A stretch of DNA of 11,035 bases from Bacteroidales bacterium GP2. Lineage in GTDB: Bacteria; Bacteroidota; Bacteroidia; Bacteroidales; Muribaculaceae. The translations under genes were made by a program, and so were the position numbers. Position 1 is the first letter of the stretch, and every line of letters begins with the position of its first letter. A model generated the notes under the pieces. The model saw only the letters and a list, made by a program, of their open reading frames with translations, did not search any database and had not been told where the DNA came from. This document shows, piece after piece, positions 1 through 7,057 of the stretch. The stretch lies in contig DAAJ01000100.1 in NCBI GenBank assembly GCA_001701115.1, forward strand, positions 1-11,035, written 5' to 3'.

Positions 1-437
1 AATGCCTGGCAGAAGCGCATCACTTCCATATCGCTCTTGCCGCGGGGAGAGAAGTCGCTGCCGCCTTTTGCGCCACCCATGGCGAGGGTTGTCAGTGAGT
101 TTTTGAATGTCTGCTCGAAAGCAAGGAATTTAAGGATGCTGGGGTTTACTGATGAATGGAAACGGATACCGCCTTTGTACGGGCCAATGGCATTGTTATG
201 CTGGATACGGTAGCCCATGTTGTTCTGGACTTTGCCGCTGTCGTCTACCCAACTTACACGGAAAGAGAAGATGCGGTCGGGAATACAGAGACGTTCAATG
301 AGGTTGTAACGCTCGAATTCGGGATATTCATTGTAGGTGTCCTCAATAGAAGTTACTACTTCTTCAACAGCCTGGATGTATTCCGGCTCGTTGGGAAAAC
401 GCCGCTTAAGGTCGGCGATGATTTCAGATGCTTTCAT
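1..437 (-). CDS. gdhA: Glutamate dehydrogenase, N-terminal part (gene runs off the left edge)
   Basis: This is the first 145 codons of a hexameric glutamate dehydrogenase, which interconverts 2-oxoglutarate plus ammonium and glutamate using NAD(P)H in the cytoplasm. The reading begins MKASEIIADLKRRFPNEP and follows the E. coli GdhA N-terminus closely from about residue 20 onward. The substrate-binding segment GPYKGGIRFH is at residues 85-94 (Lys88), and GGAKGGSDF at 121-129 carries the second active-site lysine (Lys124). The dimer/substrate-domain stretch ILKFLAFEQTFKNSLTTL lies between them. The Rossmann cofactor domain is outside the window, so NADP versus NAD preference cannot be told. ATG at 437 is chosen because it gives the usual family length before the first conserved block and follows a good promoter by about 43 nt. 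There is no Shine-Dalgarno at normal distance, as is common in Bacteroidetes. Confidence 0.95.
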   Translation of the reverse strand, partial: MKASEIIADLKRRFPNEPEYIQAVEEVVTSIEDTYNEYPEFERYNLIERLCIPDRIFSFRVSWVDDSGKVQNNMGYRIQHNNAIGPYKGGIRFHSSVNPSILKFLAFEQTFKNSLTTLAMGGAKGGSDFSPRGKSDMEVMRFCQA

Positions 438-463
438 TTTGAATCCGATATTTGTTTAACTAT

Positions 464-479
464 GGAAGATTCTCCTTCC
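464..479 (-). other. Small hairpin at the predicted 5' end of the gdhA mRNA
   Basis: On the minus strand the bases GGAAG and CTTCC form a 5-bp stem around the six-base loop GAGAAT. The predicted transcription start from the promoter at 487-518 falls within a few bases of this hairpin, so the mRNA would start with it. Such 5' stem-loops can stabilise an mRNA. The loop holds a GGAG-like purine run, but it is about 30 nt from the start codon, too far to act as a normal ribosome binding site. The stem is short, so this could be chance. Confidence 0.25.
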
Positions 480-486
480 GACGTTG

Positions 487-518
487 CAAAATTATATTGT
501 TTATTCGGTTCTTGCAAT
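487..518 (-). promoter_or_regulatory. Bacteroidetes-type promoter of gdhA
   Basis: On the minus strand TAATTTTG (494 to 487) matches the Bacteroidetes -7 element TAnnTTTG exactly. An ATTG at 518-515 serves as the -33 element, with 20 bp between its TTG and the -7 box. Transcription would start near 480-483, giving a leader of about 43 nt. The -33 element lies inside a perfect inverted repeat, so it may be a regulated promoter. Confidence 0.7.
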
Positions 519-528
519 AATTTGCAAG
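511..528. promoter_or_regulatory. Perfect 7-bp inverted repeat, candidate operator of gdhA
   Basis: CTTGCAA and TTGCAAG are perfect complements separated by TAAT, giving an 18-bp dyad. One arm covers the -33 element of the gdhA promoter. The size, symmetry and position are those of a dimeric repressor or activator site. Further TTGCA/TGCAA motifs occur just upstream (around 534-545). The regulator is not identifiable from this window. Confidence 0.45.
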
Positions 529-562
529 AAAAAATGCAAAAATGCTTACAATTTGTTATTTC

Positions 563-587
563 GCACCTCTTATATATGGAGGCGTGC
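563..587 (-). terminator. Weak hairpin after the peroxiredoxin gene
   Basis: GCACCTC (563-569) can pair with the GAGG..GTGC segment at 579-587, with a two-base bulge and a loop of about 9 bases. It starts a few bases downstream of the peroxiredoxin stop codon, but no good U-run follows it. It could be a weak terminator or a 3'-end stabilising structure. Confidence 0.25.
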
Positions 588-590
588 ATT

Positions 591-1049
591 CTATTTCTCA
601 AGAATCTGCGCGGCGTGGTTTGATGTCTTTATCTGCTTGGGAGTGATGATGCGCGTAATTTTTCCTTCCGGGTCGATAATAAAAGTTGTGCGGAAAGTTC
701 CCATATATTTGCGCCCGTACATCGACTTCTCGCCCCATACGCCGAAATCTTCAAGGAGTTTATGGTCGGGATCTGCGATGAGAGGGAAGGGGAGTGAATT
801 TTTGGCTATGAATTTCTGGTGTGATGCAGCTGAATCACCGCTTACGCCAATGACCTGGTAGCCTGCGTCCAGAAGCTCGTGGTAATTGTCGCGTAAGTTG
901 CATGCCTGTGCAGTGCAGCCAGAGGTCATATCCTTAGGATAAAAATAAAGCGCGATTGATTTGCCGGGGTAATCGCTGCGTTTAACAACATTTCCGTTTT
1001 GGTCGGTGCCGAGCACATCGGGCACCACATCTCCTACAGTATAACTCAT
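591..1049 (-). CDS. bcp: Thioredoxin-dependent thiol peroxidase, BCP/PrxQ type peroxiredoxin
   Basis: A 152-residue cytoplasmic peroxiredoxin that reduces hydrogen peroxide and organic hydroperoxides using thioredoxin. It has the full BCP architecture: the thioredoxin-fold strand ALYFYPKDMTSGC with peroxidatic Cys45, and Cys50 in CTAQAC at the resolving position of the atypical two-Cys subgroup, the same spacing as E. coli Bcp. The distal part carries FGVWGEKSMYGRKYMG and a TFIIDPEGKI strand, ending in KTSNHAAQILEK. Length matches the family (150-156). The open frame extends upstream to 1250, but that part is low-complexity intergenic sequence, crosses a terminator and lies upstream of the promoter at 1070-1100. 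The ATG at 1049 is therefore the start. The gene has its own promoter and probably stands alone between A2M and gdhA. Confidence 0.95.
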   Translation of the reverse strand: MSYTVGDVVPDVLGTDQNGNVVKRSDYPGKSIALYFYPKDMTSGCTAQACNLRDNYHELLDAGYQVIGVSGDSAASHQKFIAKNSLPFPLIADPDHKLLEDFGVWGEKSMYGRKYMGTFRTTFIIDPEGKITRIITPKQIKTSNHAAQILEK

Positions 1050-1069
1050 TGTGATATAATTTAGATTCA

Positions 1070-1100
1070 CAAAGGTATAGTATTTCAATTTCCCCGCAAA
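1070..1100 (-). promoter_or_regulatory. Bacteroidetes-type promoter of the peroxiredoxin gene
   Basis: On the minus strand TTTG (1100-1097), a 19-bp spacer and TACCTTTG (1077-1070) match the -33/-7 consensus exactly. Transcription would start about 15 nt before the peroxiredoxin ATG at 1049, so the leader is very short and AT-rich with no Shine-Dalgarno. No palindrome overlaps the boxes, suggesting a constitutive housekeeping promoter. Confidence 0.8.
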
Positions 1101-1138
1101 ATAAAAGTGTTGTTCGCCACTTCCAAACCTATAAAAAT

Positions 1139-1170
1139 AAAAAAAATTACTCGTCATCACGACGAATAAT
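1139..1170 (-). terminator. Strong intrinsic terminator between A2M and peroxiredoxin genes
   Basis: Read on the minus strand, ATTATTCGTC (1170-1161) pairs with GACGAGTAAT (1155-1146) as a 10-bp stem with one G-U pair and the five-base loop GTGAT. Seven Us follow, then A and five more Us. A CTTTTT run on the other side (1171-1176) makes it potentially bidirectional, though no plus-strand gene feeds it. It lies upstream of the peroxiredoxin promoter, so it would end either the A2M message or the short transcript from the promoter at 1208-1239. Confidence 0.75.
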
Positions 1171-1203
1171 CTTTTTACCTTAAATCTAATACCATGAAAA
1201 ACT
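1139..1203 (-). ncRNA. Candidate small RNA of about 65 nt (promoter followed by terminator)
   Basis: The promoter at 1208-1239 would start transcription near 1203, and the strong terminator at 1139-1170 would end it near 1139, producing an RNA of roughly 65 nt in the gap between two protein genes. The 5' half, rich in A and U, is unpaired and could base-pair with targets; the 3' half is the terminator hairpin. A six-codon ORF (1195 to 1175, reading MVLDLR) sits just before the hairpin but has no ribosome binding site. The same RNA could instead be the tail of the A2M message. No known RNA family is recognised. Confidence 0.3.
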
Positions 1204-1207
1204 GGTG

Positions 1208-1239
1208 CAAAGGTATAGACTTGTATTGTAACCTCCAAA
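1208..1239 (-). promoter_or_regulatory. Second Bacteroidetes-type promoter upstream of the terminator
   Basis: On the minus strand TTTG (1239-1236), a 20-bp spacer and TACCTTTG (1215-1208) match the consensus; the -7 box is identical to that of the peroxiredoxin promoter. It points toward the peroxiredoxin gene, but the terminator at 1139-1170 lies in between. It therefore drives a short RNA or serves as a distal promoter with attenuation. Confidence 0.6.
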
Positions 1240-1264
1240 TGTAGGAGCATATTTTAACCTTTAA

Positions 1265-1309
1265 TTAACATAAATCCTTTAAAATATAGGTAATTTTAGT
1301 CTATGTTAA
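1265..1309. repeat. 8-bp inverted repeat after the A2M stop codon
   Basis: TTAACATA (1265-1272) and TATGTTAA (1302-1309) are perfect complements around a 29-base AT-rich loop, beginning five bases past the A2M stop. No U-tract follows on the minus strand, so it is at best a weak 3'-end structure; the better terminator lies further on at 1139-1170. In AT-rich sequence such a repeat can arise by chance. Confidence 0.25.
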
Positions 1310-1313
1310 CTAT

Positions 1314-4300
1314 TTATTGGGTCACAGTTACTTGATTTCCCGCTGAATGGGCGGTAATTTCGGGAGCATACTGGCTTTGAGCGGTTGCGATTCCGGAGGC
1401 AAAAGTGCCAGCATTGTTCACCCACATTTCATATTCTATCACAAAGGTGCCTTTAGGCAGCCTGTTAACAAAAATATTTGTCTGGCTGTCGCGGTTTTCG
1501 CGGTAGAAGCAGATGCCGTCGCTCCACACAGGGGTTGGTTTCTGCTCAACAGGTTCAAAACAAGCAGCGCGGCTGTCGGTGATTGCAAGGTAATCAATTG
1601 CGGTTTCACTTTTGATTGTCAAGGTAATCTTTACTTTATCACCCACTTTCAGTGTGTCACGTGTTGTCCATCCGTTACCGTCCGCAACAACAAATTGCTT
1701 GGTAATGCTTAGATTGCTGCAACTTGCCGCTTGAACATTCTCCATGCTCCTTGTATCGAAGCTTGCCACTCCACCCCATGCGGGAGTATTTCCGCTTCTT
1801 ATTATATTAAGGTGTGATTTGGATGCTTTCTCAGGATTAAGGTTGATTTTCATTTCTCCTGTGTAAGCGCTTGCCTCATCGGTGAGTATCTGGCGTCCAA
1901 GTTTTACTTCCGTTTTTCCGGCTCTTGCAATCCATTTTGGTGCGGAGGTTAGTACGGCGGAGATAATTTCTGTTGCTGCGGGCGAAGTACCCCAGTCCAT
2001 TGACTGTTTCTGGAGAATGAGCCACTGGGTGATTTTTTCAATCTGAGGTGAGCCGGGAGCGATAGTCGCATAGGCGGTCAGTGCAGTGGCTGTGGCGGAA
2101 ACTGTTGCAATGCTTGGCGATCTGTCCGCAAGCGGTTGCCACCACATTCCGCGAGTTTCACTCACTGTAGCATACTCATCAAGGGATGCCAGGATTGTGC
2201 GTGCCGTCGCATGGTTGCCTGTGCGGTAAAGGAGAAGTGCCGCGTTTGCCTTTTCAGCAAGGCACATGTTTTTCCAGTTTTTCACTATTTTCTGTGTTTC
2301 AACCGAAATCATGCTCCTGCCTATTGTTGACGGTTTGAAATCCGTCCATAGGGAAGCTATAGCCGCAAAAGTGCTGAAACTGCTTTTAGGACTCCTCATA
2401 TATATGTCAGAGTACTCCTTCTGGGTATAGTTGAGCGCTTTGTCGCAGATTTTTTTCATGCGTGCATTGTCCGGCATGAATCCAAGGGTGTTGAGTTTAC
2501 CGATAGTGGCAAGCACGGAAGATGTTGCCCATAGTGATGGCACTTTGTATTGTCCTATCCACGAGATTCCTCCATTTCCGTTCTGGAGTTTTTCAATACA
2601 ATCAACAGCTTCATTTATGGCGTTGTCGCACTCTTTTGCATCGAGCAGGAGCACGAGGCGCATCATTCGTTCGGTATCACTCTCAGCTTGCTGCATCCAG
2701 GGAGCGGCGGCAAGCAGCAATGATTTCATGTCGGCATTTCGCTCCAGCATGCCGGTAAGTGTGCTGTCTGCCGGATTGTTGCTCCATTCCTCCAATGCGG
2801 ATGCAATCTGCGGATACCTGCTGACCAACCCTTTGGCAACAGCAGCAGAGAAAATTCTACATGCGGCTTCCGGCGCGGAGTCAAGCGTGCGTTGGCTCAA
2901 TCCGGGCAGGGCCGTAACTACGTACCAAACAGGATTGTCGCAATAGGTGAAAGTCACACGGCTGTCAGGGTTGTATTTCGGCAGATTGACAGTGTAGGTG
3001 TCCGTGCCGGATGGCACATAAAAATCCGTGGATTCAATGACAGGAGTAGAGGAGGGGAGAACCGAGATGAGTGCCTGCTCGCCGTCGCTGAAACCTTCGG
3101 TAGAACTCTTTATGCGGAAACAGATGAATGGAATGTCAAACGGCGCAGCCACTTTTGTACGGACGGTCGCAGAACCGTTTGCTCCTATCTCACTGGTATA
3201 TGTCTCGCTTTGCAGGATTTCTCCGTTAGCGGGATTTATAATCTGCACCTCTGTTTTTGCGCTTGCAGTAGTTTCTGTTGTATTGAAAATCTGTGACTCG
3301 ATGAAAATTACATCACCGGTGCGCACAAATCGCGGGAGGTTTGGTGCAACCATTATCGGCTTGGAGGCGATAGCGGAGCGGTTGAGCGATGCGGTCCTCA
3401 AATCTGAGGTGTATGCCATTGCGCTGAGAAGCCAGGTTGTATTTGCATTAGGCACTGTGAATGAGTAGGAAAGGTTGCCGTATTCATCGGTAGTAAGCAC
3501 CGGAGCGAAAAATGCAAGCGGCACTTCGCTGTCACGGTACTCAAAGTTGCCGGTGTTTCCACCCTCCTCGCTGCTTCCGGCATCGGCTTCTTCTTCAATG
3601 GATTCCTCTTTTGCCATATCAGCTGTTGCAACGGCTGCCATGGCTTTATGTTCTTGCACAACAATGGATTCTTGAAGCACCATTTCTGCGGGTGCCTCAG
3701 TTTCATCTTCACTTGTTTCTATTCCGTTTGCCATGCTTCGTGCCCCGTACAGCCTCATTGCGCCTCCTCTTATCCTTATGGGATTGAAACTCCTGTTATA
3801 GGTGTTTAATTCAGGCGTAAGTATATCAGTGCATGTAAGATAGCTGAATGGAGAGAAAAGATTGGTATATGAGTTGGAGAATGCTCTGGGCGCATTGAAA
3901 TCCATTGTGGGAATGTAGCCCGTGCGCGGGTGGAAATCAAGTGAATGGTTTCCAAATGTCTTTAAAGCAGCATTGAACATATCAAGCATCATTGCCGCCT
4001 TTACTCCTGTGCTGTCGCCACCTTTTATCTTAAATGTTATTGTTTCCTGTGAACCCGGAATAAGCCTGTCTCTCCATGTTTCAGTGGTTATGGAGATGTC
4101 ATTGGATGGTATGCGTGGCTCAATCTTTATCCTCTCGGTAGTGCTCTTATAGTCAGCAAGGCTGAAAAGCCAAAGATATGCATCCTCTGCATTATCCGGC
4201 AAGCTTACCTTCAGCTTGTGCATTCCGGGCGAGTATGCCAGCCACTCCTGCTTGAGTATCTTGTCTTTGTGGACTATGGTGTAAAGCACATTTGTGGTTT

Positions 4301-6965
4301 TGTTTGACGTGCCTACAAGCAGCGTTGAGCCGTCAGTAACAATCTTTTCGGGTATCCATAGGGTTGATTTGCGCGGAGGCATCGGGTCATTGGGACGATA
4401 AACGGCTATGTTCCTTATTCCTTCCGGAGCTGCATTATCGGCATCGAATATGAAAGTGTAAATGCCGGAGGGAAGTGCTGAAAGGTCTACCGGTTTGCCA
4501 TTTTCAATTTCACCACGCAAAACCGTGTCAGTGCCTGACATTACACTGAATCTTACCGGCTCTTTGACCGGAAGCCCTTCAGCGTCACTTGCGTAGGCAT
4601 TCAGCCGCACGGGGGAGGATATGTTTAAGTCGGCTGGGATAGTAGCGATGATATGGTATTTTGTGCCGAGTGTGAACACTTTCTGGGCTGTGGCGCTTTC
4701 ACCTGTTGCAGAAGTGGCGTTGAAGCTCGCCGAGAATGCTCCGGCAGTGTTTGGGGCAAGCTCGTAATCAGGTTTTGTTACAATGAATGTGAATCGTCCA
4801 GCCGCGTCCGTAACTGTTTCAGCGGAATAGAATTTTTCGGATGAGCCGGCGGCACGCCACCAGTTAGGAAGTGATGCAACATCCATTTTCACAGATATTC
4901 CCGCAAGAGGAACTCCGGAGAATGTCTTTGCAATTCCGGTGAATGTCGTGCTCCCCTTTGCTGGAGTGTCATTTTCAACCTTCAGGTCTTCAAGGATATA
5001 TGTCGGTAGCTTGTAGTCGCTCACCATCACGCTCATATTTCCCTGAGCGTTAAGCTGTTTCTCTGCCGCTTTTGCCTGGATAGTGAATCGTCCTGTAATA
5101 AGTCCTTCCGGAATATAGAATGTGCCGGAAGCACGTCCAAGAGCATCGGTGGTAACTGTAGTGGTGTCAAGTGGAGTGCGGTTGGCATCCATAAACACCA
5201 CATTGATGGCTTTTCCAGCCATTACCTCTTTTTTCTCGCCAAAGGCACTGTAAGCAACGCAAGCCCAGTTAACGGAATCCCCCGGATGGTATATAGGCAA
5301 GTCACAGAACAGGTTTATGAATGAGAAGGTGACATTACGGGAACTTCTGGAATCATAATTTTCATATACATACATTGAGCCGGCAAACCTGTCTGCTCCT
5401 TTTACCGGGCGGATGGTGCCACTGAAATTTGAGGAAATAACAGTGAAGCCATTGGAATCTGTTTTGCCGAGGCTCTTGGTTTCAGCCACGTTTCCTTTCC
5501 ATTTGAATCCTATGATTTCAGAATCAGAAACAGGTGCGCCGGAAACAGGCTCGACAACCACAATTTTGTGTTCCTCACCGTTGAACGCCCCTGCGGTAAG
5601 TGCGGAAACATTGATGACCGGATATGATTCACGGTTATTTGACGCGCCGCTGAAAGAGGGCACGAGAATATATCTTCCGGGACGGTCAATGGCAAATCCG
5701 ATGGTGTCTGAACCAATGAAAGGGACTTCACCTGAAAAATTGACGGTCTTGCTATCAGTTTTTACCGCTCCTGCACCCAGTCTTACATAATTATTAAGGT
5801 CGGTGAAATTATCAGGCAGCCGATACAGGGTAAGATGTGCGGCAGGAGTATTGCGGGATGATATTTTCACCTCAAGCGTTCCACCGGGAGTGAGGAAACG
5901 GTTATGCATGACTTCAACGCTTTTCCTCCCTTTTTGCCCAAGGGCGTTTTTAAGGCAATTTGCTAAAGGTGCATTAGGATATTTGGCTATTGTTGATTTT
6001 ATATAGCCGTATATTTCCTTGGCTTCATCAATGTTGTCGCCGTCAGACTCAACGGCAAGCGCATTGAGAGGCAAAGTGCAGTATTGTGACCCGGAGAATT
6101 TCTTGAAAAGTGTTTTAAGGATATTCTTATACTTGGTATCCCTTGCATCATCCTCGTTATAATAAATCCTGCTTCTGATAAAATCAAGTTTTTCAACGGT
6201 CCAGTACAGGTAAGGTGCTGTTGAGTTCCTGCTGTTGTCAATCAACTTATCGTATAAGCTGAGGATTGCATAAATTTCCGGGCGTATTTTTTTTAATGCT
6301 ACCGGAGTGGCGGAGTCGCTCAGCACTCCGATAGGCAGCTGGTCATTGCCATTTAACATGGAAGTTTTAAGTTCAATGACATCGGAAACAACGAAGTCGG
6401 CTACCGTCGGGAAGAATGGTCGCGCGTCTGACGGAACCGTAACCAAGGTCTTATAGTCAGCAACCGGTACATTCATGATGCTTTTTAATTGCGCGGTTGC
6501 CGAGTCACAAAGACTGTTGATTTTATAGCGGAACTGTTCTCCGCTCCATGCCTGAATGTTTTCATCCATTGGAAGCAGGGATAGTGTCCGCTGGTCAAAA
6601 TTCCATCGGTTTGCGGTGTAAATATCGTTGTATGCTTTCGCGCAAAACAGATAGGCAAGTGAAGCAACAGCTTCATTTTTGCATTTTTGGGCAAATTTCT
6701 CAATTGCATCAGCTTGGTTTCCGGCTGAATCCGGGGCAATGGAGGTTTCGGCAAGTGCCGCGTCCACCAGGGCGCGGAGAGCTTCAATATCATTGCCTTG
6801 TTTCATTGCGGTTTCGTAGCGGAGGTTGGCATCTTTGCGGACTTTTGCCGGAAAAGCAAAATCAGGCGATGTTATGTCTGGTGTTTTAGCCATTAGGTTT
6901 GAAGGTGAAATTAGCGTGCCAAAAAGTACTAATAGGGCGGCAAAAATTGTTGAATGGTGTTTCAT
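1314..6965 (-). CDS. Large periplasmic alpha-2-macroglobulin family protein without a thioester motif
   Basis: This 1883-residue protein belongs to the bacterial A2M family, whose members are thought to trap proteases that enter the periplasm. A Sec signal peptide covers residues 1-26 (hydrophobic core FAALLVLFGTLI, cleavage after NLMA) with no lipobox Cys, so it should be soluble in the periplasm. A helical N-terminal extension reaches about 345. Macroglobulin beta-domains follow, including the MG2-type segment LPIYHPGDSVNWA at about 552-650. An acidic low-complexity stretch at 1081-1138 sits where the bait region is expected, just before the conserved A2M block LTTDEYGNLSYSF (about 1155). 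The helical thioester-type domain spans about 1345-1730, and an MG10-type C-terminus (LPKGTFVIEYEMW, about 1830) ends the chain. The CxEQ thioester motif is absent: the aligned spot reads DSAPE (1362-1366). The gene lies 92 bp after a Spy-like gene, with a hairpin but no visible promoter between them. Its real substrate is unknown. Confidence 0.92.
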   Translation of the reverse strand: MKHHSTIFAALLVLFGTLISPSNLMAKTPDITSPDFAFPAKVRKDANLRYETAMKQGNDIEALRALVDAALAETSIAPDSAGNQADAIEKFAQKCKNEAVASLAYLFCAKAYNDIYTANRWNFDQRTLSLLPMDENIQAWSGEQFRYKINSLCDSATAQLKSIMNVPVADYKTLVTVPSDARPFFPTVADFVVSDVIELKTSMLNGNDQLPIGVLSDSATPVALKKIRPEIYAILSLYDKLIDNSRNSTAPYLYWTVEKLDFIRSRIYYNEDDARDTKYKNILKTLFKKFSGSQYCTLPLNALAVESDGDNIDEAKEIYGYIKSTIAKYPNAPLANCLKNALGQKGRKSVEVMHNRFLTPGGTLEVKISSRNTPAAHLTLYRLPDNFTDLNNYVRLGAGAVKTDSKTVNFSGEVPFIGSDTIGFAIDRPGRYILVPSFSGASNNRESYPVINVSALTAGAFNGEEHKIVVVEPVSGAPVSDSEIIGFKWKGNVAETKSLGKTDSNGFTVISSNFSGTIRPVKGADRFAGSMYVYENYDSRSSRNVTFSFINLFCDLPIYHPGDSVNWACVAYSAFGEKKEVMAGKAINVVFMDANRTPLDTTTVTTDALGRASGTFYIPEGLITGRFTIQAKAAEKQLNAQGNMSVMVSDYKLPTYILEDLKVENDTPAKGSTTFTGIAKTFSGVPLAGISVKMDVASLPNWWRAAGSSEKFYSAETVTDAAGRFTFIVTKPDYELAPNTAGAFSASFNATSATGESATAQKVFTLGTKYHIIATIPADLNISSPVRLNAYASDAEGLPVKEPVRFSVMSGTDTVLRGEIENGKPVDLSALPSGIYTFIFDADNAAPEGIRNIAVYRPNDPMPPRKSTLWIPEKIVTDGSTLLVGTSNKTTNVLYTIVHKDKILKQEWLAYSPGMHKLKVSLPDNAEDAYLWLFSLADYKSTTERIKIEPRIPSNDISITTETWRDRLIPGSQETITFKIKGGDSTGVKAAMMLDMFNAALKTFGNHSLDFHPRTGYIPTMDFNAPRAFSNSYTNLFSPFSYLTCTDILTPELNTYNRSFNPIRIRGGAMRLYGARSMANGIETSEDETEAPAEMVLQESIVVQEHKAMAAVATADMAKEESIEEEADAGSSEEGGNTGNFEYRDSEVPLAFFAPVLTTDEYGNLSYSFTVPNANTTWLLSAMAYTSDLRTASLNRSAIASKPIMVAPNLPRFVRTGDVIFIESQIFNTTETTASAKTEVQIINPANGEILQSETYTSEIGANGSATVRTKVAAPFDIPFICFRIKSSTEGFSDGEQALISVLPSSTPVIESTDFYVPSGTDTYTVNLPKYNPDSRVTFTYCDNPVWYVVTALPGLSQRTLDSAPEAACRIFSAAVAKGLVSRYPQIASALEEWSNNPADSTLTGMLERNADMKSLLLAAAPWMQQAESDTERMMRLVLLLDAKECDNAINEAVDCIEKLQNGNGGISWIGQYKVPSLWATSSVLATIGKLNTLGFMPDNARMKKICDKALNYTQKEYSDIYMRSPKSSFSTFAAIASLWTDFKPSTIGRSMISVETQKIVKNWKNMCLAEKANAALLLYRTGNHATARTILASLDEYATVSETRGMWWQPLADRSPSIATVSATATALTAYATIAPGSPQIEKITQWLILQKQSMDWGTSPAATEIISAVLTSAPKWIARAGKTEVKLGRQILTDEASAYTGEMKINLNPEKASKSHLNIIRSGNTPAWGGVASFDTRSMENVQAASCSNLSITKQFVVADGNGWTTRDTLKVGDKVKITLTIKSETAIDYLAITDSRAACFEPVEQKPTPVWSDGICFYRENRDSQTNIFVNRLPKGTFVIEYEMWVNNAGTFASGIATAQSQYAPEITAHSAGNQVTVTQ

Positions 6966-6987
6966 ACGCTTCTATCTGTGATATATG

Positions 6988-7031
6988 AAAAACACGGATT
7001 ACATGATATTGTTTGATTCAGTAATCCGTGT
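6988..7031 (-). terminator. Intrinsic terminator or processing hairpin between the Spy-like and A2M genes
   Basis: ACACGGATTAC (6992-7002) and GTAATCCGTGT (7021-7031) are perfect 11-bp complements around an 18-base loop, and on the minus strand the stem is followed by a short U-run (GUGUUUUUC). This fits an intrinsic terminator for the sigma-factor operon. The U-run is short and the loop long, and no consensus promoter lies between it and the A2M start 22 bases later. Partial read-through or RNA processing is therefore also possible. Confidence 0.7.
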
Positions 7032-7057
7032 CGATGCGTTGAGTTGATTGTGTCCTC

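Noticed and set aside
156..861. Two overlapping plus-strand open frames across the gdhA start and the peroxiredoxin 3' end
   Set aside because: They run antisense to well-supported genes and across the gdhA promoter region, with no family resemblance.
1050..1250. 67-codon upstream extension of the peroxiredoxin frame
   Set aside because: It crosses a strong terminator and the peroxiredoxin promoter, and the translated sequence is aromatic low-complexity, not part of the 152-residue family fold.
3640..3790. IRIRGGA and LQESIVV segments in the A2M homologue, faintly like TonB receptor plug motifs
   Set aside because: The matches are a few residues only and in an unusual order, and the surrounding sequence is low-complexity, so a plug-like insertion cannot be supported.
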